Source: Brevinematales bacterium (lineage in GTDB: Bacteria > Spirochaetota > Brevinematia > Brevinematales > GWF1-51-8). Taken from it: a DNA stretch of 62,109 nt. The stretch spans positions 1 to 62,109 of the forward strand of contig JABLXV010000028.1 of assembly GCA_013177895.1 (NCBI GenBank). The letters are read 5' to 3'. This document shows, piece by piece, positions 1 through 8,193 of the stretch (within the stretch, counting starts at the first letter, position 1; each line of letters opens with the position of its first letter). The translations under genes were made by a program, and so were the position numbers. The notes under the pieces were generated by a model. It saw nothing but the letters and a program-made list of their open reading frames with translations, was not told the DNA's origin and did no database searches.

Positions 1-1
1 C

Positions 2-478
2 GACGGGGTGGTGAAATTCAACCTGATCGCGGGTCTGCGCGAGGAAGTGTACGATTACTTCCGGGAAGGCCTGAAAGAAATCGGGCTTTCCGAGGAGATT
101 GTGCCTATCCTTTACTCGTCGATACCGTTCGAGTACTTCAAGGGATTCAACGAACTGATCCGTCATACGGACGTCTTATGGACGAAGCCCAGCGAGCTGA
201 GTTTCTACGCCGGATTGGGCATCCCGATTGTGATGACCCAGCCGATCGGTTCGCAGGAAGATTTTAATAGAAAGTGGCTGGTGGAAATACAGGCGGGTAT
301 CGATATGGAAGACCCGCGTTATACCGACCAGTGGTTATTCGATTTATTGGAGCACGGTCGTCTCGCGGAAAGCGGGTGGGATGGATTCCTGAAAGGCAGA
401 AAGTACGGGACATACAAGATCGAGGAAGTGCTCCGTACCGGAACAATGGTGCGAGAAAAATCCCCGTTACGGCGATAA
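2..478 (+). CDS. C-terminal part of a GT-B/MurG-like glycosyltransferase-type protein (5' end outside window)
   Basis: The reading frame is open to the left edge, so only the last ~158 residues are visible. The segment DVLWTKPSELSFYAGLGIP followed by PIVMTQPIGSQEDFNRKWL resembles the nucleotide-sugar-binding C-domain of MurG/diacylglycerol-glucosyltransferase-like (GT28) enzymes, in which 'TKPG.ls..EAla.glP.v...p..gQE..N..' is conserved. The tail is Arg/Lys-rich. In family terms this would be a cytoplasmic or membrane-face sugar transferase; donor and acceptor cannot be read from this fragment. The next gene starts 70 bases downstream and looks independent. GTG codons at 8 and 11 are internal codons, not starts. 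A non-enzymatic GT-B-fold protein is also possible. Confidence 0.5.
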   Translation, partial: DGVVKFNLIAGLREEVYDYFREGLKEIGLSEEIVPILYSSIPFEYFKGFNELIRHTDVLWTKPSELSFYAGLGIPIVMTQPIGSQEDFNRKWLVEIQAGIDMEDPRYTDQWLFDLLEHGRLAESGWDGFLKGRKYGTYKIEEVLRTGTMVREKSPLRR

Positions 479-548
479 AAATCTAACCGTTTGAAAGGAA
501 ATGTGTCAGATAATGTAGCGACCGGAATGTGGAAGAAGGGATCCTGCG

Positions 549-1097
549 GTGAATGAGATTGATAAAGCGGTTGAGCGGATTAAAAACGGCAATACGGAAG
601 CGTTCGGCGTCATTTATGACGAGTTCAATCGTATGGTCGCATCGGTAGTTAGGAAAGTAGGCCGTTGTTCACGCAGTGAAATTGATTTTCATGTGAACGA
701 GGTCTTTTTCAGGGTATATAAGGGTATTTTCGGCTTCGAGGGAAAATCAAAATTATCCACCTATATCTACCGGATAGCCCTGAATTATTGCTTTCAGCTA
801 TCGAAAAATGTCAGGCGGGAACGGGAGCAATATACCGACCTGGAGGAACATGACGCGCCTGTTACATTCGAACCGAGAAGTGTGGAGAGTGTAGTGCTTG
901 AAAAGGCGTTGGATAAAATTTCTCCTACGCTTCGTTCGGTTGTGGTGTTATATTATTATGAGAACCTCTCGGTAAAAGAGGTGGCTGAGATAGAGGGGAT
1001 TTCCGAGAATGCGGTGAAGAACCGCTTGTTTCACGCGAGAGAGAAGCTGAAAAAACTCCTGGGGGAGGAACATAATGTCCACGACGACCTTCAATGA
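549..1097 (+). CDS. ECF-type RNA polymerase sigma factor
   Basis: The product is 182 residues, typical of group 4 (ECF) sigma factors. Region 2 covers roughly residues 12-85, with the conserved stretch around YIYRIALNYCFQLSKNVRRE. Region 4 lies at about 125-172 with the helix-turn-helix NLSVKEVAEIEGISENAVKN followed by RLFHAREKLKKLL. Regions 1 and 3 are absent, as expected for this class. The start is a GTG at 549, preceded by an AGAAGGG-type ribosome site; no ATG fits the conserved N-terminus better. The next gene overlaps it by 23 bases and encodes a small single-pass membrane protein, the usual layout for a sigma/anti-sigma pair. It probably redirects transcription of envelope genes; the regulon is unknown but may begin with the genes directly downstream. 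Confidence 0.92.
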   Translation: MNEIDKAVERIKNGNTEAFGVIYDEFNRMVASVVRKVGRCSRSEIDFHVNEVFFRVYKGIFGFEGKSKLSTYIYRIALNYCFQLSKNVRREREQYTDLEEHDAPVTFEPRSVESVVLEKALDKISPTLRSVVVLYYYENLSVKEVAEIEGISENAVKNRLFHAREKLKKLLGEEHNVHDDLQ

Positions 1098-1461
1098 AGG
1101 TTCTTTTGACCAAGTACTGCGCGAAGGATTTAAAAAACTGCCTATAGACGAGGCTTCGCCCGGATTGAAAGCCAGCGTATTGAAACGGCTCCGGGAGAAC
1201 GATCTGATGATCCGGCGCAGGAATTTCTTTATGAATATTGTTTACCGGGCGTCTCAGGCAGTATTCGCGGTAAGTTTGGTAGTAATGGCGGCATTTTTAC
1301 CGACGTTTTTAGATTCCAGCGGGAATCAGGCCGTACAGGAGGCCGCGATGGTCAGGACTTCCGCGGATGACCGGATTGTTTCGAGCACTAATGTGTCCGA
1401 GAAGGTCTATTATTCCACTAAGCCCAATTATGCCTATGTTAACTATGTCAGTTATCCGTAA
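1075..1461 (+). CDS. small single-pass membrane protein, candidate anti-sigma factor
   Basis: The product has 128 residues. Residues 1-52 are charged and soluble, about 58-80 form one hydrophobic membrane helix (MNIVYRASQAVFAVSLVVMA region), and the rest is a short, Ser/Thr/Tyr-rich extracytoplasmic tail. I recognise no named family and there is no zinc-binding HxxxCxxC motif, so it is not a standard ZAS-type anti-sigma factor. The functional suggestion rests on context: it overlaps the ECF sigma gene by 23 bases (translational coupling) and has the right topology, with an N-terminal cytoplasmic segment that could hold the sigma factor at the membrane. A Gly-rich ribosome site lies inside the sigma gene (GGGGGAGG just before the ATG). 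Confidence 0.6.
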   Translation: MSTTTFNEGSFDQVLREGFKKLPIDEASPGLKASVLKRLRENDLMIRRRNFFMNIVYRASQAVFAVSLVVMAAFLPTFLDSSGNQAVQEAAMVRTSADDRIVSSTNVSEKVYYSTKPNYAYVNYVSYP

Positions 1462-1475
1462 ACCGGGGGTGACGG

Positions 1476-2787
1476 ATGTTTAGACATTTATTTCCTATCC
1501 TGTCATTCCTATTGTTCTTCGGAAGGGTATTCGGGATACAATTCATCAAGCCGTATATTCAGGGCGATAAAGTCGTTTTTTCGTTCATCGGCGGCGGCAG
1601 TTTCAGCGAAGACTGTTTCCTCATCGGTACGTTTAACGGATGGGAGTCCGGGAAGCATCAATTTAAAAAGAAGGGCTCCAATCTCTTTATAGTCGCCGTA
1701 ACTCTCGCCCCGGGCAAATATGAATACCAGTATTCCATCGAGGGACGATGGGTGCCCGACGAATCGAATCCCCTGACTGAAGGGGACGGGTTTGGCGGAG
1801 TCAATTCGGTTCTTTATGTGAAGGATGACGGTTCTATCGATTGGGCGCATGCCGACCGGTACGATCCCGATCAGGAATTTGAAAAAATGATGCATCAGAC
1901 TATGCCGACCCTCTATTCCGTTCAATTAAAAGGTAATTATCATATTGACCTGATGACCCTGATTTTTACTAATCTGGAAATTGTTTTCTCCAACGGGATA
2001 GCCCGGATATTGGAGACAAAATCCGGCGTCACGGGATTGCATACTGGGGGAATACGACGGTTATATCGGTCGAGGACGACGAGGTACGCACCAATCATGG
2101 GAAGGGCGTATTCATGCGGTTCAACCGGAACTGTATGCGATGCTGAAGCACGATATGGAAGAGGTCTGTATCAATCCGAACTGTCCCGACGATCCGGCGT
2201 TCATCAACTGTAATAATATTTTTTACCTGAAGAAGGCGCGTTTTTATAGCGCGAACGATTTATTTATTATTCCGCCGGAGGGTTTTGTCGGGATATCGCT
2301 GAACGACGAAAAGTATAAGAAGGAAGACGTCTATATTATCCAGAATTATCACTATAAAGAAAATCTGCTCAAGGAAATGAATCTTCAGCCTGTGGTAAAG
2401 TTCCTGGAAGCCAAGCAGAAGGACGCGCAGAAAAAATTCGGGCCGGTCGGAACCAGTATCCTGAAAGCATGGATAAAAGCCGTCAGTACATCGGATCAGA
2501 GTTATGTGAAGCAATATCTTTCGTTAGAGGAAGAGAAGAGCGGGTATGTCCTGATCAGCCTCTTCAAGGATAAGCACTTTCAGGGAATCGAATTATTGGA
2601 GAATACCGTGCGGGTGACCGAACCGGTCGCGATGTCCGCGGAGTTATACGATGTCATGGATACCACGTCGGTATTCATTGTCACCTGCCAATTTTTAGAG
2701 AAGAATAAGAATAAGGGGAAGATACGGCTTCTGATCGGCCGTGTCGATAACGAATGGAAGATACTGAATTTCGAAATCGAAGGTTGA
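1476..2787 (+). pseudogene. secreted protein with glycogen-binding-like E-set domain, split by two -1 frameshifts
   Basis: Three overlapping frames together make one protein of about 437 residues. Residues 1-20 are a signal peptide. Residues ~25-115 form an AMPK/CBM48-type E-set domain (FLIGTFNGWESGKHQF ... LAPGKYEYQYSIEGRWVPDE), found in starch-branching enzymes and glycogen-binding subunits. The frame that starts at 1476 loses sense near 2045; adding one G to the G5 run at 2046-2050 opens the next frame, and adding one G to the GGG at 2099-2101 brings in the frame that continues from about 2102 to the stop at 2787. Read this way there is no internal stop. It follows the sigma/membrane-protein pair by 14 bases and precedes a second E-set protein. 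Whether the losses are biological or sequencing errors cannot be decided here. Confidence 0.7.
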
Positions 2788-2814
2788 ACGTTAGAGACGG
2801 GCTAAGGAACGCGC

Positions 2815-3708
2815 ATGCAGGTAAATAAGAAAATCATTTTCAGCATCCTGTTGTTGGTTATTGCCGGCGGCATCGCGTCGTTCGTCATACTCAGGGCGAA
2901 GAAAATCCCGAAGTTCAGCGATTATGTCGAAGCCGCCACAGACAAGTATGTTATTGAAAAGGATTACTCATATATCTACGACGCCGAATACCCGGTTTCG
3001 GTACAGAAAATATTCCTCACATCCGGCTTCACCAATATCGTCGGCATCAGTTCGAAAGAAGGGGAAAACCTCAGTTTCGAGGTAGTCAATACCCGCGAAC
3101 TGATCGTGTTCTTCGAGAAACCCGTTTACACCGGAGAGATGGTTAATCTGAAGGTGAAGGCCGAGGTATACGAATCGTCGCCCTTCCTGAATATCGTCGA
3201 TCACAAAAACGGATTATACTCCCTGCATTTTGTCTCATGGGAGAGGAATCTCGCGAAGAAGCTGAAAAAGGTGGTTCTCCCCGATTCCGCCGTAGTGAAA
3301 AAAGTCTACACGACTGTAGCCGATTATAAGATTACCGATAACGCAGTGGTATATAAATGGGTGTTTAACGGGATGCAGATATTCGATATCAGTATCGATT
3401 TTACGATGGACGGCGGAGAGATGATAGCTTTTCCCGCGTCTATGCCCATCATCCTGGGCAATCAGGTAAAGTTCCGTATCCCTAAGTCGCTTTCCCCGCA
3501 GCCTCCGCTTATTCGCGGCGACTTTTCGTTATGGCGCGACCTCCCGATGGTCGAGGAGGGGGACTTTTATGTCCTCAATATCAAGCTGCCCGCGGGAGTA
3601 TACCGTTACCAGTTCCGTTACGGGCTCCTTGTGACCGCCGACCCGAGCGTACCCGAACGCGCATACAATAACTTCGGCGAAAGTTACAGTCAGATAAAAA
3701 TTCAATAA
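2815..3708 (+). CDS. membrane-anchored protein with C-terminal CBM48-like E-set domain
   Basis: The product has 297 residues. An N-terminal hydrophobic segment (about residues 6-26, FSILLLVIAGGIASFVIL) is a signal anchor. The middle (30-215) is beta-rich and unrecognised. The last ~75 residues resemble a glycogen-binding/CBM48 E-set domain: GDFSLWRDLPMVEEGDFYVL, then LPAGVYRYQFRYG, then a final segment starting VTADPSVPERAYNNFGE. This matches the domain in the preceding frameshifted gene, so the two are probably functional partners in the sigma-factor-linked cluster. It starts 27 bases after that gene. Such domains bind alpha-glucans or serve as protein-interaction modules; no catalytic motif is visible. 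Confidence 0.65.
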   Translation: MQVNKKIIFSILLLVIAGGIASFVILRAKKIPKFSDYVEAATDKYVIEKDYSYIYDAEYPVSVQKIFLTSGFTNIVGISSKEGENLSFEVVNTRELIVFFEKPVYTGEMVNLKVKAEVYESSPFLNIVDHKNGLYSLHFVSWERNLAKKLKKVVLPDSAVVKKVYTTVADYKITDNAVVYKWVFNGMQIFDISIDFTMDGGEMIAFPASMPIILGNQVKFRIPKSLSPQPPLIRGDFSLWRDLPMVEEGDFYVLNIKLPAGVYRYQFRYGLLVTADPSVPERAYNNFGESYSQIKIQ

Positions 3709-3731
3709 TCTATAAAGGGTCCGGTTCATTA

Positions 3732-4958
3732 ATGAAAAAACTAATCCTATTTACTCTATTGTTGTCTTCATGCGCCTCCCGGTATATTCTCAGGGACGAC
3801 CTCCCCCAAACGGCCGGTCAAGTCGACGACTACATTCTTGCTAAGGGATTGATGTTCGGAAATGTCGCGGAAGAAACGATTATCCGCAAGAGCCTGTACT
3901 ACCTTTTTACCTATCTGGAACAACGGTACGGTGAAAAAGACTTCGGCGTATTCTACTACCGCACCCTGCATGGGGAATCCATTCCCGACGCGATGCGTGG
4001 GACCTACGGGGCGTCTCAATATGCGGTCGCATACGAATCCTTTCTGAAAGTGGCATCGTCTCAGGTGTCCGATATCCGGCTGATGAAATCCACGAACGAC
4101 GGGGTGTTTCTGGTCTACTATTTCCCGGGGTCGCAGGCCGAGAAGGATATCCCGCTTATTTTTTACCAGCTCGGCTATTATTTTACGAAGCTCACCAATG
4201 TATTCATAAAAAACCCCCAAAGCCTGCATCTTTTCCAGACAAATCTGAGTCTCTTCAAAGACGGCGCAATTCATGTGTTTCTATTCGAGGACAGGGCGCA
4301 GGGAGGTATTTTCTCGGTAGGGGAGGGATATATCGGGTTCAGTTACGACCCGGATAAAAACAGCTTCATCCCCGAGATCGGCTTCAAGACCGCGTATTAT
4401 AACACCCTGTCGGGTTATGTTTTCAGTCACGAGTTGACGCATCTGATTATGGGTCTGACGAGAATGGATCCGCCTATCCGGCCGGTTCCCTATCCTGAGA
4501 AGTTTGAAAAGGAAGAGTTATATAAAAACACCGGAAAACTCATGACATTTATCCAGTCGGTATACTCGACAAATGCTTATAAATATGAGATGATTATGGG
4601 CAAGTCGTGGGGCGAAGGTATCGCCGAATATATGACCTCACGATTCAATCTTTTATTCCGTTACGGGATAATCGGCGATGTCGACGACGATCTCCGTTAT
4701 ATTACCGGACATGGCGGAAATCTGACGCCGTTATCCATGCTTCTCGATAACGGGCTGCGTTTCGGGGTAGATATGTCGAGGGTGGTGATGCACTATCAGG
4801 AAATGCATTCGGCGGTGGCGTATATCACCGCGAAATACGGGTGGGACGCCATGCTTCGGCTGATTGACCTTCCCGGTACGGATGAGGATTTTATGGATGT
4901 GCTCGGAGTCAGCCGCGCCGGATTTAACACGGCATGGAAAAGTGCGATCCTTCATTAA
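3732..4958 (+). CDS. lipoprotein gluzincin metallopeptidase (peptidase MA-like)
   Basis: The product has 408 residues. The N-terminus is a lipoprotein signal with lipobox LLSSC (Cys14). A zinc-site motif HELTH lies at residues 233-237 and is followed ~60 residues later by GEGIAEY, where Glu295 is the expected third ligand; HExxH ... E(G)xAEY is the layout of gluzincins and of the peptidase-MA group. The tail (AVAYITAKYGWDAMLRLI, then a segment with GVSRAGFNTAWKS) matches the small helical end seen in that family. It therefore probably cleaves peptides or proteins outside the cytoplasmic membrane. It follows the E-set protein by 23 bases and precedes the exporter genes by 59, so it may belong to the sigma-linked transcription unit. 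Confidence 0.75.
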   Translation: MKKLILFTLLLSSCASRYILRDDLPQTAGQVDDYILAKGLMFGNVAEETIIRKSLYYLFTYLEQRYGEKDFGVFYYRTLHGESIPDAMRGTYGASQYAVAYESFLKVASSQVSDIRLMKSTNDGVFLVYYFPGSQAEKDIPLIFYQLGYYFTKLTNVFIKNPQSLHLFQTNLSLFKDGAIHVFLFEDRAQGGIFSVGEGYIGFSYDPDKNSFIPEIGFKTAYYNTLSGYVFSHELTHLIMGLTRMDPPIRPVPYPEKFEKEELYKNTGKLMTFIQSVYSTNAYKYEMIMGKSWGEGIAEYMTSRFNLLFRYGIIGDVDDDLRYITGHGGNLTPLSMLLDNGLRFGVDMSRVVMHYQEMHSAVAYITAKYGWDAMLRLIDLPGTDEDFMDVLGVSRAGFNTAWKSAILH

Positions 4959-5017
4959 GCGGACACCAATCGGGGCGAACGCGCTCCTGATCCTATAGAT
5001 ATATCAAGGAGTTTACG

Positions 5018-6220
5018 ATGAAGCGAAGTATGGCGGTTCTTTTCTGCGCGTTTTTATTTGTTTCCTGCGGCGGTAATAAAACTTCCGGGGGCGATAAGCA
5101 AAAAGGGGACGGCGGCGGGGATAAGCAGAACGCGACGATTGCGGTGACTAACGGTTCGATCAGGAACTTTCTCGAGGAGAACGGGGAAATCATTCCCCGG
5201 ACGATTGTTAAGGTGAAATTTAATTTTTCGGGTAAAATAGATTGGATTTATAAAGAAGAAGGGGATAAGGTCGCCGCCGGGGAGAAGCTCGCGAAAGTTT
5301 ATCCCGATATCAACCAGATACAGATGATAACCTCCGCGCAGATTGCCTACCAGAAGGCGGTCGCGGCTTTGTCGAAACTTTCCAACGAGGTCGCGGAAGT
5401 CACCGAGCTTTACCAGCAGGGGATGGCGTCCAAATCGAAGTATGACGACGCGGTAAATAACTATCAAATCGGGAAATCGGAACTCATCAAGGCTCGCCTC
5501 GAACTGGAGTCTATCGAGGGAAGCGACTCGGTGCAGAGCAAGAAGGGGGTCAGCGTGATCGCGCCTATCAAGGGTACGATTATCAGCCGTCTCGTGGACA
5601 TCGGCGATTATGTGATCGCGTCCTCCAGCTACCAGACCGGAACGGTACTTTTCGAGATCGCGGATATTTCCGACGTTCTAGTGGAGGCGAAGATCAATGA
5701 AATCGATATCCTGAATATCCATGACGGCGCGCAGGTGGATTTTTCTATCGACGCGCTTGCCGACCAGAGCTTTACAGGGAAAGTTTTCCGCGTCTTCCCA
5801 AATCCGGTGACTGAAAACAATGTGAAAAAGTATAAAGTACAGATAGAGCTCAGCAAGAATCTTCCCGGTACGATCAAGCCCGGGATGTCGGTAAAAATCA
5901 AAGTTTTGACGGTAGCGAAGGATAATGTGCCGATTATACCGATCTCGTCGGTAATCCGCGACGCCGATAAAAAGAAGGACTATGTGCTCGTGCCCAGTTC
6001 CAAGGTCGAAGGAAAATATGAAATTTCCTATGTGACTACCGGAGCATGGGATTTGAACTTTATCGAGATCAAGAGCGGACTGAAACTCGGCGATAAAATC
6101 ATAAAAAAACCGTTCGAGGTGCAGGAAAGCCAGATCATCACGGCTGATGAAAATAGTACGAATAAAACCAAGGGCAAAGGCGGTCCCGGCGGCCCGGGTG
6201 GTCCCGGCGGAATGCATTAA
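5018..6220 (+). CDS. periplasmic adaptor (MacA/HlyD-type) lipoprotein of an ABC exporter
   Basis: The product has 400 residues. The lipobox FVSCGG places lipidated Cys17 at the inner membrane. Next come a Gly/Lys-rich spacer, a first biotinyl-lipoyl half (VKFNFSGKIDWIYKEEGDKV), an alpha-hairpin at about 95-170, the second lipoyl half (VIAPIKGTIISRLVDIGDYV), then beta-barrel and membrane-proximal domains. This is the order of membrane-fusion proteins that bridge an inner-membrane pump to TolC. The C-terminus ends in an unusual Gly-Pro repeat (GGPGGPGGPGGMH). It is the first gene of a four-gene block with ATPase, permease and outer-membrane factor. Substrate unknown; MacAB-like systems export macrolides, peptides or lipoprotein-type cargo. 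Confidence 0.88.
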   Translation: MKRSMAVLFCAFLFVSCGGNKTSGGDKQKGDGGGDKQNATIAVTNGSIRNFLEENGEIIPRTIVKVKFNFSGKIDWIYKEEGDKVAAGEKLAKVYPDINQIQMITSAQIAYQKAVAALSKLSNEVAEVTELYQQGMASKSKYDDAVNNYQIGKSELIKARLELESIEGSDSVQSKKGVSVIAPIKGTIISRLVDIGDYVIASSSYQTGTVLFEIADISDVLVEAKINEIDILNIHDGAQVDFSIDALADQSFTGKVFRVFPNPVTENNVKKYKVQIELSKNLPGTIKPGMSVKIKVLTVAKDNVPIIPISSVIRDADKKKDYVLVPSSKVEGKYEISYVTTGAWDLNFIEIKSGLKLGDKIIKKPFEVQESQIITADENSTNKTKGKGGPGGPGGPGGMH

Positions 6221-6229
6221 GGAAAAAAT

Positions 6230-6904
6230 ATGGAAAGCATACGTGTTTACAATCTCAATAAAACCTACGGGCAGAACGACGAGAAGATAAAAGTACAGGC
6301 GTTGAGGAGTATTACCCTGACGCTCGAGACCAACAAAATCTACGCGATTATGGGGCACTCCGGCTCCGGGAAATCCACCCTCATGCATATTCTCGGCCTT
6401 CTCGACCGTCCCACGTCGGGACAGTACTTCCTGAACAACCGCGACGTATCCAAGTTGTCGGACAGACAGCAGGCGCATATCCGTAACCGTGAAATCGGGT
6501 TTGTTTTTCAGGCTTATAATCTCCTGCCGAGGTATTCGGTGTATAAAAATGTAGAGATGCCGATGACTTATTCCACGGTGGCGGGAGCGGACAGGAAGAA
6601 ACGGATCAACCGGCTTCTGGAGCAGGTGGGGCTTGGGCATCGGATACATCATAAGCCCAACGAGCTTTCCGGCGGAGAGCGTCAGAGGGTCGCGATAGCC
6701 CGTGCGCTCGTGATGAACCCCACAGTGATACTTGCCGACGAACCGACCGGAAACCTCGATACCAAGACCGAGAAGGAAATTATGGCGCTCCTGACAGACC
6801 TGAAAGACGAGAGCAGGACGATTGTTCTGGTTACCCATGAAATGGAAATCGCGGAGTATGCGGACGCGGTTATCAAGATTCGCGACGGGGAGGTGATCGA
6901 ATGA
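6230..6904 (+). CDS. ABC transporter ATP-binding protein, MacB/LolD type
   Basis: The product has 224 residues and is a single nucleotide-binding domain. Walker A is GHSGSGKST (residues 42-50), the Q-loop Gln is in FVFQAYNLLP (~94), the signature is LSGGERQRVAIARAL (146-160), Walker B is VILADEPTGNLD (166-177) and the switch His is in VTHE (~203). The whole belongs to the FtsE/LolD/MacB group, which works with permeases having a large periplasmic domain rather than classic drug exporters. It starts 9 bases after the adaptor gene and overlaps the permease gene by 4 bases (ATGA), so the three are translated together. It powers the mechanotransmission cycle of the exporter. Confidence 0.95.
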   Translation: MESIRVYNLNKTYGQNDEKIKVQALRSITLTLETNKIYAIMGHSGSGKSTLMHILGLLDRPTSGQYFLNNRDVSKLSDRQQAHIRNREIGFVFQAYNLLPRYSVYKNVEMPMTYSTVAGADRKKRINRLLEQVGLGHRIHHKPNELSGGERQRVAIARALVMNPTVILADEPTGNLDTKTEKEIMALLTDLKDESRTIVLVTHEMEIAEYADAVIKIRDGEVIE

Positions 6905-8193
6905 AGAAACTCTGGAGCGCAATATCCAACGGTTTCCTCGAAATCCGGTATCATGTCATGCGCTCGATCCTCTCGGTGGTAGGCATTATCCTCGGGGTAA
7001 TGAACCTGACGGCGATGTTCTCTATCGTGAAAGGCACCGAAGTCGCGAACAGGACGTTCATCGAATCCCTCGGATCGCAGGATATGGTGCAGGTTTCCGT
7101 CGATTGGCATAAAGTCCGCGACCTCGGCGCATCCGCGCTGAAGCAGTACCGCCTGACGCTGACCGATATGGAGAATATCAAGAAATACGCCTCCACCGTG
7201 AAAGCGGTAGGCGTCGAAATAAGCCTGAACGAGATGACGCAGTACAAGGATAAAAACAAGTCATACCGGACGTTAGGCGTATCGCCGTCCACTTTCCCCA
7301 TGAATAAATATATCGTGGTCAACGGGCGTCCGATCAACGAATACGATATGCAGAACGCCGCCCGCGTATGCGTGCTGGGCTCTACCGTCGCGACCGAATT
7401 ATTCGGCGATACCGACCCGATCGGAAAGGTGATCAAAATCAGGAACGATTATTTCCAGGTGATCGGGGTGCTGACCGAGTACGGCGCGACATTATCGAAA
7501 GGCCCGGGCTCCTCGCCTAAGAAGTCGAAATCGTCCGGTAAGAACAATAACCCTTTGGAATGGAAAAACGTCCGCATACTGATTCCTGTCACCACCGCGC
7601 TCGACCGTTTTATCGGGCAGGATACCTCCCAGAACTGGTTGTCCATCTTCGTCCAGTCTAAATCGGTCGAGACGGTGACCGCTACGATGGACGAGGTAAT
7701 GAATATTATGCTCAAGACGCATAACGATCAGGATATTTACTCGGTCGGTTCCGTGCAGGAGTGGATGAGCAATATGGAAGAGTTTACCGCGATATGGAAT
7801 ATCGTGCTCGGAGTGGTCGCGGGGATTTCGCTGATGGTGGGCGGTATCGGTATTATGAACGTCATGCTGGCGTCGTTCCGCGAACGGATGCGGGAAATCG
7901 GTATCCGAAAGGCCATCGGCGCGAGCAACGTGGATATCTTCCTCCTCTTTATCGTCGAGACAATCGTCATCTGTATTATCGGCGGATTTATCGGGCTCGG
8001 ATTCGGGTATGTGGTCAGTATGACCGCGTTGACCGCGATGCTTCAGGGCTCGTTCGGCGCGAAGCCGGAGTTCTCGTTCGACGCGGGAGTGGTCGCAATG
8101 GCTTTCTCGATGTTCGTCGGTATGTTGTCGGGGCTTTATCCCGCTATCAAGGCGGCAAAACTTCCGCCGGTGGAGGCGTTACGCTATGAATAA
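6901..8193 (+). CDS. ABC transporter permease, MacB/FtsX family
   Basis: The product has 430 residues with one membrane helix near residues 20-42, a periplasmic MacB-like core domain (~50-290), then three helices at about 300-325, 350-375 and 400-420. The conserved cytoplasmic loop MREIGIRKAIGAS and the ending GLYPAIKAAKLPPVEALRYE are hallmarks of the family. A short Ser/Lys/Gly-rich low-complexity insert (SSPKKSKSSGKNNN) sits in the periplasmic domain around residue 200. Four-helix permeases of this kind dimerise and drive cargo from the periplasm through adaptor and TolC. The gene overlaps its ATPase by 4 bases and the TolC-like gene by 8, so the block is clearly an operon. Confidence 0.93.
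   Translation: MKKLWSAISNGFLEIRYHVMRSILSVVGIILGVMNLTAMFSIVKGTEVANRTFIESLGSQDMVQVSVDWHKVRDLGASALKQYRLTLTDMENIKKYASTVKAVGVEISLNEMTQYKDKNKSYRTLGVSPSTFPMNKYIVVNGRPINEYDMQNAARVCVLGSTVATELFGDTDPIGKVIKIRNDYFQVIGVLTEYGATLSKGPGSSPKKSKSSGKNNNPLEWKNVRILIPVTTALDRFIGQDTSQNWLSIFVQSKSVETVTATMDEVMNIMLKTHNDQDIYSVGSVQEWMSNMEEFTAIWNIVLGVVAGISLMVGGIGIMNVMLASFRERMREIGIRKAIGASNVDIFLLFIVETIVICIIGGFIGLGFGYVVSMTALTAMLQGSFGAKPEFSFDAGVVAMAFSMFVGMLSGLYPAIKAAKLPPVEALRYE

Noticed and set aside
3484-3530. Possible repeat insertion giving SLSPQPPLIRGDFS in the E-set protein
   Set aside because: The string resembles repeat-coded peptides, but GDFSLW is the expected start of the E-set domain and no second copy is seen in the window.
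5678-6922. 414-codon open frame antisense to adaptor and ATPase genes
   Set aside because: The sense strand encodes complete exporter parts with all ABC motifs.
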